A DNA stretch of 64,000 nucleotides from Deltaproteobacteria bacterium (GCA_005879315.1 VBLC01000046.1:1-64000), one strand, 5' to 3'; counted from the stretch's first letter, positions 1-12,553 are shown. Made by a program: numbers and translations. Notes: generated by a model from the sequence alone, not told the origin.

Positions 1-265
1 ACTTGTCGGCCCGCACCGACTCGAGCGTCAGCTCGATCATCGTTGCGCCGCAGCGCGGGCACTCGAGCGCGCCGGCCGCCGCCGGAGCTCGCGCCGCGCG
101 CAGCTGCTCGCGCAGATCCTGCGCCTCTGCGCGCGCCGCCTCGATCTCGACCTCGCGGGTGGTGAGCATGTTCTGCACCGCGCGGAGCTGATCGCCCCCG
201 TTGGTCTTGGGCTTTGCGCGGGCTTTGGCGGCGGACTTTTTCTTCACCTGGGTCTTGGCGGGCAT
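1..265 (-). CDS. Partial zinc-ribbon protein (zf-TFIIB-like), C-terminus off the edge
   Basis: Only the N-terminal 88 codons are in the window. Translation from ATG at 265 gives a Lys/Ala-rich start (MPAKTQVKKKSAAK), a charged Arg/Glu/Ala stretch at about residues 25-60 that could form a coiled coil, then ECPRCGATM at about 68-76. That is the first CxxC of what looks like a two-CxxC zinc ribbon of the zf-TFIIB type, with the second knuckle expected just past the edge. It is transcribed divergently from rpsL, and the 194 bases between the two starts hold the rpsL promoter. Function is unknown. The zinc-ribbon call is an inference from one CxxC and its context. Confidence 0.6.
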   Translation of the reverse strand, partial: MPAKTQVKKKSAAKARAKPKTNGGDQLRAVQNMLTTREVEIEAARAEAQDLREQLRAARAPAAAGALECPRCGATMIELTLESVRADK

Positions 266-337
266 TGCCGGAGAATGCCCGAAGATGATGCCGGCAGCCA
301 AGCAGGCCGGCGCACTCCGCGCCGGGATTCGGCGCGC

Positions 338-365
338 TTGACAGTGGGAAGTTGCCCGCTATGAT
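338..365 (+). promoter_or_regulatory. Sigma70-type promoter of the str operon
   Basis: A perfect -35 TTGACA at 338-343, a 16-nt spacer and a near-perfect -10 TATGAT at 360-365 predict transcription starting near 372. The leader is then about 88 nt before rpsL. The predicted start excludes the longer rpsL reading frame that begins at 352, because its first codons would be untranscribed. Confidence 0.85.
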
Positions 366-413
366 GGCGCGCCCTTCGCTTGGAGAGGGGCGATCAGATT
401 GCGATTTGTTCTG

Positions 414-440
414 CCGCCGCCGGCAGTTACGAGGCGGCGG
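414..440 (+). promoter_or_regulatory. GC-rich hairpin in the rpsL leader
   Basis: CCGCCGCC at 414-421 pairs perfectly with GGCGGCGG at 433-440 around an 11-nt loop. It lies in the untranslated leader and ends about 8 nt before the AGAAAGG ribosome binding site of rpsL. No U-tract follows, so it is not an intrinsic terminator. A role in translational control is possible but unproven. Confidence 0.45.
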
Positions 441-459
441 TCGCTTTAGAAAGGTCTGG

Positions 460-831
460 ATGCCGACGATCAACCAGCTCATCCGCAAGGGTCGCGAGAA
501 GGTCATCTACAAGGGCAAGGCGCCCGCGATGACCCGCTGCCCGCAGAAGCGCGGAGTGTGCACGCGCGTCTACACCACGACGCCGAAGAAGCCCAACTCG
601 GCTTTGCGCAAGGTGGCCCGCGTGCGCCTCACCAACGGGATGGAAGTGACCAGCTACATCCCTGGCGTCGGCCACAATCTTCAAGAACACTCGGTGGTGA
701 TGATCCGCGGCGGCCGCGTCAAGGACTTGCCCGGCGTGCGCTACCACATCATCCGCGGCACGCTCGATTCGGTCGGCGTCGCCGGCCGCAAACAAGGCCG
801 CAGCAAGTACGGCGCCAAGCGCCCCAGCTGA
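460..831 (+). CDS. rpsL: 30S ribosomal protein S12
   Basis: S12 shapes the decoding centre of the 30S subunit. The 123-residue product from ATG 460 starts [13 protein letters not shown] and contains the hallmark [19 protein letters not shown] and the [10 protein letters not shown] tail, so it is full length. The frame stays open upstream to 352, but ATG 460 matches the family N-terminus, has AGAAAGG just upstream and lies downstream of the predicted transcription start. The conserved lysines of the TPKKPNS and streptomycin-contact regions are present, so nothing suggests a resistance allele. It is the first gene of the operon; rpsG follows after 9 nt. Confidence 0.97.
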   Translation: MPTINQLIRKGREKVIYKGKAPAMTRCPQKRGVCTRVYTTTPKKPNSALRKVARVRLTNGMEVTSYIPGVGHNLQEHSVVMIRGGRVKDLPGVRYHIIRGTLDSVGVAGRKQGRSKYGAKRPS

Positions 832-840
832 GGATTCCCG

Positions 841-1311
841 ATGCCCCGTCGCCGTGAAGTCGCCAAGCGCAGGATCCTTCCCGACCCCAAATTCCAGGAT
901 CGGCTGCTCGCCAAGTTCATCAACGACATGATGCGCCGGGGCGAGAAGGCGGTGGCAGAGCGCGTCGCCTACCGCGCGCTCGACCGCGTCCAGCAGATCA
1001 CCAACGACGATCCGCTCAAGACCTTCAAGAAGGCGCTCGACAACGTCAAGCCGGTCTTGGAGGTGAAGAGCCGCCGCGTCGGCGGCGCCACCTACCAGGT
1101 GCCGGTGGAAGTGCGGCAGGACCGCCGGGTCGCGCTCGCCATGCGCTGGTTGATCGAATACGCCAAGGCGCGCGGCGAGAAGACGATGGATCAGAAGCTG
1201 GCCGCGGAACTGATCGACGCTTCCAACAACCGCGGCAACGCCGTCAAGAAGCGCGAGGACACGCACAAGATGGCGGAAGCCAACAAGGCTTTTGCCCACT
1301 ACCGCTGGTAG
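841..1311 (+). CDS. rpsG: 30S ribosomal protein S7
   Basis: S7 nucleates assembly of the 30S head and contacts mRNA and tRNA at the exit site. The 156-residue protein begins [18 protein letters not shown] and contains the conserved [11 protein letters not shown] segment and [11 protein letters not shown]. Its end, [14 protein letters not shown], is the classic C-terminus. In many bacteria S7 binds its own mRNA to repress the str operon; no specific S7 site was identified here. The stop codon abuts the ATG of the unusual membrane-protein gene that follows. Confidence 0.97.
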   Translation: MPRRREVAKRRILPDPKFQDRLLAKFINDMMRRGEKAVAERVAYRALDRVQQITNDDPLKTFKKALDNVKPVLEVKSRRVGGATYQVPVEVRQDRRVALAMRWLIEYAKARGEKTMDQKLAAELIDASNNRGNAVKKREDTHKMAEANKAFAHYRW

Positions 1312-2808
1312 ATGACGAGCGGCGAGTCTTTCGAGCGAGGCGCCCTCCTGGGCGCCTCGCGCCGCTTCGCCGGGCCGCTCCTCGTCGCGGTGGCGCTCTT
1401 CTTCCGCCTGCCGCTCTTGCTGCAGCCCTTCTTCACCTCCGACGCCGCCATCACCGGACTGCAAGGGCTGCACATGCTGCGGGGAGAATTCTCCCGCTGG
1501 CTCTGGGAGCGGCCTTACCAGTCGTCGCTGGAGCCGGCCATCGCGGCGGTCTTCGAAAAGTTGCTCGGCGCAAATCTTCTCGCCATCGCGGCAGGACCGG
1601 TCCTCGAAGAGCTGCTCGTCTGCTGGCTCCTGCACCGCCTTCTCTCGCGGTACGTCGGCGACTGGCCCGCGGCGATCGCCTGCCTGCCGGTCGCCCTCCC
1701 CGTGATGCCGCTGATCGCGCCGGTCATCTTCGGGACTCGCGCGCTGGTCGGCCTGGTCGCGATCGCGGCAGTCGTTCTCGCCGATCGCGCCGAGTCCATC
1801 GCGGGCTTTTCCCTCGCTGCGGCAGCGCTGGTCTTTTGCCTGTTTCTCGATCTCTACGCGCTCCAGCTCGTGCCGCCTCTGCTCCTCCTCATCGTCCTCC
1901 CTGCGCACAAGCGCGGGCGGTTGGCCGCAGTCATCGCAGGCGCTGCTGCCGCGGCAGCCGCGGTGGCGGCGCTGCGCATCGGAGCGGACAGCAGCATTCT
2001 CGGCCAAGGCCTGCATCTCCCCTTCAACGCGAAGCTCGCGCTCCTCTTTCGGGTCTGCCTGCCGGTCGCGCTCGGAAGCTACTGGCATCGCCTCGACGCC
2101 ACCGCGATGAACGGCGGCGGCCTGCCGGGCGAGGGGCTGCGCATCCTCGGCGCCGTGGCGTTGCTCGCCGGAATCGCTTCCGGGGCGCTGCTCTGGTTCC
2201 GCCGCAGCCTGCCGCTCGCCGTCCGGCGCATGGGCTTGTGCGGCGCGCTCGCCGCGGCCGGCTCGGTCGCAGCCTTTCTCGTCTCAGGGCTGTCCCAGGA
2301 CCTCTGGAGCTCGCGCTATCTGGTTGCGGCGCTGTGGGCAGCGCCGCTCGCGCTCGCGCCCGCAGCCCATCTTCTGGGCGCTGGGAGGCTCCTCTTGGGA
2401 CTCATCCCCTGGCTGGCGTCGGCGACGATCGCCGCCTGCGTCGCGCTGGAGATTCCCGCGAGCCTCCGGCCCGGTCCGCTCGACGGCCTCTCCCCGGACG
2501 AGGTCGCGTTGCGCGACTTCCTGCGAAACCGCGGCGTCCGCGCCGGCACCGCTCAGTACTGGCTCTCCTACCGGCTCACCTATCTCTTCGGGGAGCGGCC
2601 GATCATCGTCCCCATCAATCAAGAGGAGGACCGCTACCCCCCTTACCGGGACCTCTTCCGCTCCGCCGGCCGCCTGGCGTACGTCTTCCATCCCAGCCAA
2701 TCGTCAGTCCGGATTGGCCCGGTCCGGCAGATGCTGGAGGGCTCGGGAAAGCACATCGTCGAAGAGGCCCGATTCGGCCCCTACACGGCCCTGGTCGTCG
2801 AGCGGTAA
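1312..2808 (+). CDS. Polytopic membrane protein, GT-C glycosyltransferase-like
   Basis: A 498-residue protein with about ten hydrophobic segments between residues 20 and 390 and a soluble C-terminal domain of about 110 residues (from about SPDEVALRDFL). After the first segment comes SDAAITGLQGLHMLRGEF (D44) and then a Tyr-x-Ser-Ser-Leu-Glu stretch. This resembles the first extracytoplasmic loop of GT-C enzymes (PMT/ArnT/GT39 group), which transfer sugars from polyprenyl-phosphate donors using an acidic residue in that loop. Sugar and acceptor are unknown, and GT-C membership is inferred from topology and this motif. The ATG abuts the rpsG stop codon, so it should be translated with the str operon. 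Its position between rpsG and fusA is exceptional. Confidence 0.7.
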   Translation: MTSGESFERGALLGASRRFAGPLLVAVALFFRLPLLLQPFFTSDAAITGLQGLHMLRGEFSRWLWERPYQSSLEPAIAAVFEKLLGANLLAIAAGPVLEELLVCWLLHRLLSRYVGDWPAAIACLPVALPVMPLIAPVIFGTRALVGLVAIAAVVLADRAESIAGFSLAAAALVFCLFLDLYALQLVPPLLLLIVLPAHKRGRLAAVIAGAAAAAAAVAALRIGADSSILGQGLHLPFNAKLALLFRVCLPVALGSYWHRLDATAMNGGGLPGEGLRILGAVALLAGIASGALLWFRRSLPLAVRRMGLCGALAAAGSVAAFLVSGLSQDLWSSRYLVAALWAAPLALAPAAHLLGAGRLLLGLIPWLASATIAACVALEIPASLRPGPLDGLSPDEVALRDFLRNRGVRAGTAQYWLSYRLTYLFGERPIIVPINQEEDRYPPYRDLFRSAGRLAYVFHPSQSSVRIGPVRQMLEGSGKHIVEEARFGPYTALVVER

Positions 2809-2818
2809 CCGGGCGAAA

Positions 2819-2906
2819 ACCTGCCTGAAGGTTCTCTTGACGCACGCGGTCCGCGGCTGTAGACAGCCCGCGGTTCGCTGAGGGAGCCGATCTTTCTCAG
2901 GCAGGT
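2819..2906 (+). promoter_or_regulatory. fusA promoter inside nested inverted repeats
   Basis: TTGACG at 2837-2842, a 17-nt spacer and TAGACA at 2860-2865 form a good sigma70 promoter. The -10 lies within a 23-bp dyad at 2851-2873: CCGCGG, CTGT, a two-base loop, ACAG, one bulged C, CCGCGG. A second perfect 10-bp inverted repeat, ACCTGCCTGA at 2819-2828 and TCAGGCAGGT at 2897-2906, encloses the whole promoter. Transcription probably restarts here for fusA-tuf and the S10 genes. The dyads could be an operator or a transcript structure. Confidence 0.65.
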
Positions 2907-2960
2907 CCTTCATCCAGTCCTGGCGCCCGACAAGGCGTCGCAAACGAAGGGGTATTCGCC

Positions 2961-5057
<2,097 letters not shown>

Positions 5058-5125
5058 AAGGCCCGCCCCCGGCGAAGGCAGAGGCAAGGCAACTTCACGC
5101 AGGACAGAGGATCAGGAGCACGACC

Positions 5126-6331
<1,206 letters not shown>

Positions 6332-6416
6332 GAAGGCTTCAGGCCTCGGACTTCAGGCCGGATGCCTGAGGCCCGAGACCGGAATTTCGTTCTTTGAGAT
6401 TTCACAAGAGGCATTG

Positions 6417-6725
<309 letters not shown>

Positions 6726-6728
6726 GCC

Positions 6729-7349
6729 ATGGCCACCCTCGACGTCATCAATCTCGAGAAGCAGAAGGTCGGCACCATCGACCTCTCCGACGCGGTCTAT
6801 GCCGCGCCGGTGGACGAGCATCTCTTCTACGAAGTGGTCAAGGCGCAGCTGGCCTCGCGGCGCGCCGGGACCCAGGCGGTGAAGAACCGCTCGCTGGTCT
6901 CGGGCGGCGGCAAGAAGCCCTACCGGCAGAAGGGCACTGGGCGCGCGCGGCAGGGATCGATTCGCGCCAGCCAGTGGGTGGGCGGCGGCAAGGCGATGGG
7001 ACCGAAGCCGCGCGACCACGAGTATCACGTGCCCAAGAAGGTGCGGAAAGCGGCCATCCGCGCGGCCATCAGCAAGCGCAACGCCGACAAAGCGCTGGTG
7101 ATCGTCGACCAGTGGTCGCCGGCCAAGCCTTCGACGAAAGAAGCGGTCAACACCTTCGCCAAGCTCGGCATCGAGAGCGCGCTGGTGCTCGGCATGAAGG
7201 ACAACGAGAACCTCTTCAAGTCGGTGCGCAACGCGAAGAGCTACAAGTTCCTGCCCATCGAGGGCGCCAACGTCTACGACATCCTCAAGCACCAGACGCT
7301 GGTGCTCACCCGGGACTCGGCCAAGGCGCTCGAGGGGGTGCTGGCATGA
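6729..7349 (+). CDS. rplD: 50S ribosomal protein L4
   Basis: L4 lines the peptide exit tunnel and in gamma-proteobacteria autoregulates the S10 operon. The 206-residue protein has the family signature [18 protein letters not shown] in its extended tunnel loop and the C-terminal globular region ([20 protein letters not shown]). It starts 3 nt after the rpsJ stop codon, which leaves no room for rplC. Its last codons overlap the ATG of rplW by 4 nt, so the two are probably translationally coupled. Confidence 0.96.
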   Translation: MATLDVINLEKQKVGTIDLSDAVYAAPVDEHLFYEVVKAQLASRRAGTQAVKNRSLVSGGGKKPYRQKGTGRARQGSIRASQWVGGGKAMGPKPRDHEYHVPKKVRKAAIRAAISKRNADKALVIVDQWSPAKPSTKEAVNTFAKLGIESALVLGMKDNENLFKSVRNAKSYKFLPIEGANVYDILKHQTLVLTRDSAKALEGVLA

Positions 7350-7633
7350 ACCGCTTCGACATCCTCAAGCGCCCGCTCGACACCGAGAAGCTCGACCGCA
7401 TGCGCGACCGGGAGAACAAGTTCGCCTTCGAGATCGACATGCGGGCGAGCAAGACCGAGGTGAAGCAGGCAGTCGAGCACCTCTTCAAGGTCAAGGTGGT
7501 CGACATCAAGACGGCCATCGTGCGGGGCAAGTTCCGCCGCATCGGCCGCAGCGAAGGCCGGCGGCCCAACTGGAAGAAGGCGATCGTGACGCTCAAGGAA
7601 GGCGACGCGATCTCGCTCTTCGAGGGGAAGTAG
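7346..7633 (+). CDS. rplW: 50S ribosomal protein L23
   Basis: L23 sits at the tunnel exit and is a docking site for trigger factor and the signal recognition particle. The 95-residue protein starts [15 protein letters not shown] and contains VDMRAxK-like ([15 protein letters not shown]) and the [15 protein letters not shown] hairpin. ATG 7346 overlaps the rplD stop codon in an ATGA arrangement; the much longer upstream frame is a shadow of rplD. It is followed without a gap by rplB. Confidence 0.95.
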   Translation: MNRFDILKRPLDTEKLDRMRDRENKFAFEIDMRASKTEVKQAVEHLFKVKVVDIKTAIVRGKFRRIGRSEGRRPNWKKAIVTLKEGDAISLFEGK

Positions 7634-8470
7634 ATGACTCTCAAGACCTACAAGCCGACCAGCCCCGGCCGCCGCCTGATGACCTCTCCGGATTTCTCGG
7701 AGATCACCAAGACCAAGCCGGAGCGCTCGCTGACGGCGCCGCTCAAGTCCACCGGCGGCCGCAACGTCCACGGCCGCATGACCGTGCGCCACCGCGGCGG
7801 CGGCCACAAGCAGCGGCTCCGCGTCGTCGACTGGAAGCGCGACAAGGATCTGGTGCAGGCGAAGGTGGCGGCGATCGAATACGACCCGAACCGCTCCGCG
7901 CGCCTGGCGCTGCTCCATTACACCGACGGCGAGAAGCGCTACATCCTCTGGCCGGTCGGCGTGAACGTCGGCGACGTGCTGCAGTCGGGCGACAACGTCG
8001 ACATCCGGCCGGGCAATGCGCTGCCGCTGCACGCCATCCCGCTCGGCACCGTCATCCACAACGTCGAGCTGAAGAAGGGCGGCGGGGCGCAGATGATCCG
8101 CAGCGCCGGCACCTTCGGCCAGCTGATGGCGAAGGAAGGGAAGTACGCCCAGATCCGCATGCCCTCCACCGAGGTGCGCAAGGTGCTGCTCGAGTGCCGC
8201 GCCACCGTCGGCCAGCTGGGCAACACCGAGCACGAGATCGTCCGCATCGGCAAGGCCGGCCGCAACCGCTGGAAGGGCTGGCGGCCGACCGTGCGCGGCC
8301 TGGCGATGAACCCGGTCGATCACCCGCACGGAGGCGGCGAGGGCAAGAGCGGCCAGGGCAATCCCCATCCGGTGTCGCCCTGGGGCCAGCCGACGAAAGG
8401 CTACAAGACGCGCGTCAACAAGCGCACGACGAAGTTCATCATCAAGCGGCGCGACAAGGGAGTTCGCTGA
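7634..8470 (+). CDS. rplB: 50S ribosomal protein L2
   Basis: L2 is a primary 23S rRNA binder close to the peptidyl transferase centre. At 278 residues it is the usual length. It has [11 protein letters not shown] at the start, [14 protein letters not shown], and the conserved [17 protein letters not shown] loop containing the functionally important His. ATG follows directly after the rplW stop codon. The stop codon overlaps the ATG of rpsS by one base. Confidence 0.97.
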   Translation: MTLKTYKPTSPGRRLMTSPDFSEITKTKPERSLTAPLKSTGGRNVHGRMTVRHRGGGHKQRLRVVDWKRDKDLVQAKVAAIEYDPNRSARLALLHYTDGEKRYILWPVGVNVGDVLQSGDNVDIRPGNALPLHAIPLGTVIHNVELKKGGGAQMIRSAGTFGQLMAKEGKYAQIRMPSTEVRKVLLECRATVGQLGNTEHEIVRIGKAGRNRWKGWRPTVRGLAMNPVDHPHGGGEGKSGQGNPHPVSPWGQPTKGYKTRVNKRTTKFIIKRRDKGVR

Positions 8471-8844
8471 TGGCTCGTTCGATCAAAAAAGGGCCCTTCA
8501 TCGACCGCCACCTGATCAAGAAGGTGGAGGAGATGAACCGGAGCAACCAGAAGAAGGTGGTCAAGACCTGGTCGCGCCGGTCGACCATCCTGCCCGATCT
8601 CGTCGGCCACACCTTCGCCGTGCACAACGGGCGCAAGTTCATCCCCGTCTTCGTCACCGAGAACATGGTGGGCCACAAGCTCGGCGAGTTCGCTCCGACC
8701 CGCACTTTCCACGGCCACACCGGCGACAAGAAGGCGAAGCCCGGCGCCGTCGGCGCCCCCGGCGCTCCCCCTACCCCGGGCGCTCCAATGACGCCAGGCG
8801 CGCCGACTCCCGCTGCCCCCGCGGCGGCGCCCAAACAAGGATGA
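8470..8844 (+). CDS. rpsS: 30S ribosomal protein S19 with Pro/Ala/Gly tail
   Basis: S19 is a 30S head protein that forms inter-subunit bridges with 23S rRNA and L5. Residues 1-91 are an ordinary S19 ([47 protein letters not shown]). The usual length is about 92, but this protein continues for 33 residues of almost pure Gly/Ala/Pro with GAP repeats, giving 124 in total. The tail is probably disordered and solvent exposed. ATG 8470 shares one base with the rplB stop codon, and the end overlaps rplV by 4 nt. Confidence 0.94.
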   Translation: MARSIKKGPFIDRHLIKKVEEMNRSNQKKVVKTWSRRSTILPDLVGHTFAVHNGRKFIPVFVTENMVGHKLGEFAPTRTFHGHTGDKKAKPGAVGAPGAPPTPGAPMTPGAPTPAAPAAAPKQG

Positions 8845-9302
8845 TCATGGAAGCCAAGGCCTCGCTCAGATACCTCCGCATCACGCCGCGCAAGGTGCGC
8901 GCAGTGGCCGACCTCATCCGCGGCAAGAAGGTCGACCAGGCGCTGGCCCAGCTCGCCTTCGTCGAGAAGCGCGCCGCCGAGCCGATGGCGAAGCTGTTGC
9001 GCAGCGCGGTCGCCAACGCCGAGCTGACCGCCAAGGATCAGTCGCTCGACGTCGACCGGCTGCACGTCAAGTCGCTGATGGTCGATCAGGGGCCTTCGTT
9101 GCGCCGCTACATGCCGCGCGCGATGGGCCGGGCATTCAAGGTGCTGAAGAAGACGAGCCACATCTCGCTGGTCATTTCGGACGAGTCGAAGAAGCGGGCA
9201 ATGCCCGCATCGCCAGTCGCGGAACGCGCAAAGGCGCAGCCTGCGACAGGCGAAGCCGCAAAGGCGCAGCCTGCAACCAAGAAGAAGAAGGGGCGGAGCT
9301 GA
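8841..9302 (+). CDS. rplV: 50S ribosomal protein L22 with Lys/Ala tail
   Basis: L22 lines the exit tunnel through its extended beta hairpin. The core (residues about 3-114) has the usual [17 protein letters not shown] and the hairpin [11 protein letters not shown], followed by HISLVISDE. Where most L22 proteins end, this one continues for nearly 40 residues with two copies of AKAQPAT and a final KKKKGRS, giving 153 residues. The start is ATG 8841, overlapping the rpsS stop codon; a second in-frame ATG at 8847 also fits. Two bases separate it from rpsC. Confidence 0.93.
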   Translation: MIMEAKASLRYLRITPRKVRAVADLIRGKKVDQALAQLAFVEKRAAEPMAKLLRSAVANAELTAKDQSLDVDRLHVKSLMVDQGPSLRRYMPRAMGRAFKVLKKTSHISLVISDESKKRAMPASPVAERAKAQPATGEAAKAQPATKKKKGRS

Positions 9303-9304
9303 AC

Positions 9305-10021
9305 ATGGGTCAGAAAGTCAATCCGATCGGCTTCCGCCTCGGCGTGATCCGCTCCTGGGATTCCAAGTGGTACGAGGAGAAGAACTACGCCAAGTGGCTG
9401 CACGAGGACATCCAGCTGCGTGAGTACGTCAAGAAGAAGCTGGGTCAGGCCGGCATCAGCAAGGTCGAGATCGAGCGCGCCGCCAGCAAGGTGAAGGTCA
9501 ACGTCCACACTGCGCGGCCGGGCATCGTCATCGGCAAGCGCGGGGCGGGCATCGAGAGCATCAAGAAGGAGCTGCAGCAGTTCACCCAGAACGAGGTCTT
9601 CCTCAACATCGTCGAAGTGCGCAAGGCGGAGACGGACGCGCAGCTGGTGGCGGAGAACATCACCACCCAGCTCGAGCGGCGCATCGCCTTCCGCCGGGCG
9701 ATGAAGAAGGCCATCCAGACCGCGCAGAAGTTCGGCGCCAAGGGAATCCGCGTGGCCTGCTCCGGCCGTCTGGGCGGCGCGGAGATGGCGCGCTACGAAT
9801 GGTACCGCGAGGGCCGGGTGCCGCTGCACACGCTGCGCGCCGACATCGACTATGGCTTCGCCGAGGCCAAGACCACCTACGGAAAGATCGGCTGCAAGGT
9901 GTGGATCTTCCGCGGCGAGGTGCTGCCCGAGGGCGCCGCCGTCCTCCCCGAGAAGGGCAAGCCTTTGCCAAGGCCGCCCCGCGTGGCAACGGGCGGCGCA
10001 ACTCCGACGCCAGTTCAGTGA
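9305..10021 (+). CDS. rpsC: 30S ribosomal protein S3
   Basis: S3 forms part of the mRNA entry channel and helicase. The 238-residue protein starts [20 protein letters not shown]. It has the KH-domain motif [16 protein letters not shown] and the conserved C-terminal domain with [31 protein letters not shown] (here named by its first residues only: [12 protein letters not shown]). A Pro-rich end of about 25 residues follows. It is 52 bases from rplP, one of the larger gaps in this operon, with no evident promoter. Confidence 0.96.
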   Translation: MGQKVNPIGFRLGVIRSWDSKWYEEKNYAKWLHEDIQLREYVKKKLGQAGISKVEIERAASKVKVNVHTARPGIVIGKRGAGIESIKKELQQFTQNEVFLNIVEVRKAETDAQLVAENITTQLERRIAFRRAMKKAIQTAQKFGAKGIRVACSGRLGGAEMARYEWYREGRVPLHTLRADIDYGFAEAKTTYGKIGCKVWIFRGEVLPEGAAVLPEKGKPLPRPPRVATGGATPTPVQ

Positions 10022-10073
10022 GTACGAGAACGAGAACCAGAACGGACCATAGAACCAACGGACGACAAAACCC

Positions 10074-10492
<419 letters not shown>

Positions 10493-10496
<4 letters not shown>

Positions 10497-10768
10497 AGGC
10501 CGCCGAGCTGAAAGACCTCACCGTCGAAGAGCTCTCGCGCAAGGCCGGCGAGCTGCGGGAAAACCTCTTCAACCTGAAGATCCGCCGCCGCGCCGGGACG
10601 CTCGAGTCGACCTCGGATGTGACCAAGAACAAGCGCGACCTGGCCCGCATCCTGACGGTGCTGACGCAGAAGCAGGGCACGAGCCGAGCGAAGAGAATGG
10701 CCTCGGGCCTCGGGCCTCAGGCCTCAGGGTCGCCGCCGCAACCCGCGGAGAAGAAGGAACAGCGATGA
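10493..10768 (+). CDS. rpmC: 50S ribosomal protein L29 with repeat-encoded tail
   Basis: L29 lies at the tunnel exit beside L23. Residues 1-65 are normal ([44 protein letters not shown]). The protein then continues for about 26 residues ([11 protein letters not shown] then a Pro/Lys end), giving 91 against a usual 65 or so. The tail begins in a four-copy heptamer tandem repeat, GGCCTCR, at 10699-10726. A gain or loss of one copy would shift the frame. ATG 10493 overlaps rplP by 4 nt and the stop codon overlaps rpsQ by 4 nt. Confidence 0.92.
10699..10726 (+). repeat. Four-copy heptanucleotide tandem repeat GGCCTCR in rpmC
   Basis: GGCCTCG GGCCTCG, then GGCCTCA GGCCTCA, runs without interruption inside the C-terminal extension of rpmC. 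The 14-mer CTCGGGCCTCAGGC within it (10709-10722) occurs as its exact reverse complement at 6364-6377 in the tuf-rpsJ gap. Confidence 0.85.
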
Positions 10769-11064
10769 CCGAGACCGTCACAGAGGAGCTGGCGCAGCGC
10801 GGGCGACCCAAGTCCCGCATCGGCACCGTCCTCTCCAACAAGATGACCAAGACGGTGGTGGTGCTGGTCGAGCGCCGCATGAAGCACGGCCAGTACGGCA
10901 AGTACATGACCGAGAAGAAGAAGTACAAGGTCCACGACGAGCAGCAGTCGTGCAAGCCGGGTGACAAGGTGCGCATCGTCGAGACCCGGCCGATCTCCAA
11001 GGAGAAGCGCTGGCGGGTGGCGGAGATCCTCGTCCGGGGCGAGAGCGAGGGACCGACGCCATGA
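10765..11064 (+). CDS. rpsQ: 30S ribosomal protein S17
   Basis: S17 is a primary 16S rRNA binder needed early in 30S assembly. The 99-residue protein has a Thr/Glu-rich start of about 14 residues before the conserved core: [29 protein letters not shown] and the [18 protein letters not shown] segment (core [12 protein letters not shown]). ATG 10765 overlaps the rpmC stop codon, and the end overlaps rplN by 4 nt, continuing the chain of coupled genes. Confidence 0.95.
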   Translation: MTETVTEELAQRGRPKSRIGTVLSNKMTKTVVVLVERRMKHGQYGKYMTEKKKYKVHDEQQSCKPGDKVRIVETRPISKEKRWRVAEILVRGESEGPTP

Positions 11065-11429
11065 TCCAGATGCAGACGGTCCTCGACGTCGCCGACAACT
11101 CGGGCGCCAAGCGCGTCGCCTGCATCAAGGTGCTGGGCAGCAGCAAGCGCAGGTACGCCTCGATCGGCGACGTGATCGTCGTCTCCGTCAAGGAGGCGGT
11201 GGTCAACTCCAAGGTGAAGAAGGGCGAGGTCGCGCGCGCGGTCATCGTGCGCACCAAGCGCGAGCTGAAGCGGCCCGACGGCAGCTACATCAAGTTCGAC
11301 AGCAACAGCGCGGTGATGGTGACCAAGGAAGGCGAGCCGATCGGCACGCGCATCTTCGGTCCCGTCGCGCGCGAGCTGCGGGCGAAGAAGTTCATGAAGA
11401 TCATCTCGCTCGCCCCGGAGGTGCTCTAA
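11061..11429 (+). CDS. rplN: 50S ribosomal protein L14
   Basis: L14 forms an inter-subunit bridge and is the docking site of the silencing factor RsfS. The 122-residue protein is the standard length: [18 protein letters not shown] at the start, [18 protein letters not shown]-type core ([16 protein letters not shown]) and the [11 protein letters not shown] end. The ATG overlaps the rpsQ stop codon. It is followed by rplX after 2 nt. Confidence 0.96.
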   Translation: MIQMQTVLDVADNSGAKRVACIKVLGSSKRRYASIGDVIVVSVKEAVVNSKVKKGEVARAVIVRTKRELKRPDGSYIKFDSNSAVMVTKEGEPIGTRIFGPVARELRAKKFMKIISLAPEVL

Positions 11430-11431
11430 CC

Positions 11432-11770
11432 ATGGCGCGCTCGAGCATCCGCATCAAGAAAGGCGACACCGTCTTCGTCCTCTCCGGCAAGGAGAAGGGC
11501 AAGACCGGCAAGGTGATGGACGTCGATCACGACCGGCAGAGGGCGGTGGTGGAGAAGCTGATGATCTTCAAGCGCCACTACAAGCGCGGCCGCAATCCCG
11601 CGGCGCCCGAGGGCGGCATCGTCGAGCGGAACGGCAGCATCCACATCTCCAACCTCGCGCTGCTCGATCCGGAGTCGAAGAAGCCGACCCGCATCGGCAC
11701 CAAGGTTTTGGAGAACGGCAAGCGCGTGCGCATCGCCAAGCGGAGCGGCGCGCAGATCGATCAGGCATAG
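11432..11770 (+). CDS. rplX: 50S ribosomal protein L24
   Basis: L24 starts 50S assembly by binding the 5' end of 23S rRNA. The 112-residue protein has the KOW motif at its start ([20 protein letters not shown]) and [17 protein letters not shown] and NLALLDP further on. ATG 11432 was chosen because it gives [12 protein letters not shown]; the longer upstream frame is a shadow of rplN. A 44-base gap with a small hairpin (GCGCCGAAGGCGC) separates it from rplE. Confidence 0.95.
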   Translation: MARSSIRIKKGDTVFVLSGKEKGKTGKVMDVDHDRQRAVVEKLMIFKRHYKRGRNPAAPEGGIVERNGSIHISNLALLDPESKKPTRIGTKVLENGKRVRIAKRSGAQIDQA

Positions 11771-11814
11771 CCGCGGCGCCGAAGGCGCTTGGCGGCCAGC
11801 TCTTGAGGTTGAAA

Positions 11815-12552
11815 ATGGCAGACGACAAGAAGAAGCACGACGAAGAGAAGAAGGACAAGAAGCACGCCCACGGCGAAGGTCCGGTGACCGACGCCAAGGC
11901 GCACGCCGAGGCCAAGACCAAGCAGCAGCCGAAGAAGAGGGGCAAGCAGGAGAAGGGACCGGCCACCATCACGGCCGCGCCGGGCAAGGCGCAGGCGCGC
12001 GGCGAGCAGCCGGCGCGCCTCGGCATCGCCTACAAGGAGCAGATCATCCCGGCCCTGATGAAGGACTTCGGCTACAAGAACCCGATGCAGGTCCCCAAGG
12101 TGGAGAAGGTCGTCGTCAACATGGGCCTCGGCGAAGCGATCACCAACAACAAGCTGATCGAGCAGGCCGAGGAGCAGATGATGGCCATCACCGGGCAGAA
12201 GTCCATCGTCACCCGCTCGCGCAAGAGCATCGCCAACTTCAAGCTGCGCGAGAACCAGGCGATCGGGGTGATGGCCACCCTGCGGCGCGACCGGATGTAC
12301 GAGTTCCTCGACCGGCTCCTCAACATCGCCCTGCCGCGCGTGCGCGACTTCAAGGGCGTCGGGCACAAGTCGTTCGACGGGAAGGGCAACTACACGCTCG
12401 GCATCAAGGAGCAGATCATCTTCCCCGAGATCAACTACGACCGGATCGAGAAGATCAAAGGCATGAACGTCACCATCGTCACCACCGCAAAGAGCGACGA
12501 AGAGGGCCGCGCTCTGCTGCGTTACCTGGGCATGCCCTTCCGGACGGCCTGA
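11815..12552 (+). CDS. rplE: 50S ribosomal protein L5 with long charged N-terminal extension
   Basis: L5 binds 5S rRNA and forms the B1b bridge with S13. The L5 domain begins at about residue 67 ([20 protein letters not shown]) and runs normally to the RTA end. Before it lies an extra stretch of about 66 residues rich in Lys, Asp, Glu and His, starting [21 protein letters not shown]5 is usually near 180 residues; this one is 245. The start is ATG 11815, with GAGG at 11805-11808; an in-frame TTG at 11803 is less likely. The extension is in frame, lacks an internal stop codon and has codon use like its neighbours. Confidence 0.94.
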   Translation: MADDKKKHDEEKKDKKHAHGEGPVTDAKAHAEAKTKQQPKKRGKQEKGPATITAAPGKAQARGEQPARLGIAYKEQIIPALMKDFGYKNPMQVPKVEKVVVNMGLGEAITNNKLIEQAEEQMMAITGQKSIVTRSRKSIANFKLRENQAIGVMATLRRDRMYEFLDRLLNIALPRVRDFKGVGHKSFDGKGNYTLGIKEQIIFPEINYDRIEKIKGMNVTIVTTAKSDEEGRALLRYLGMPFRTA

Positions 12553-12553
12553 G

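Noticed and set aside
352-459. 36-residue N-terminal extension of S12 in the open frame
   Set aside because: The predicted transcription start (about 372) lies inside it, ATG 460 has a ribosome binding site, and the extension does not match S12.
427-2088. Long minus-strand frame opposite rpsL, rpsG and the membrane protein
   Set aside because: Composition is Arg/Asp/His-rich in the way typical of antisense shadows of GC-rich genes; no family motif, and the plus-strand genes are certain.
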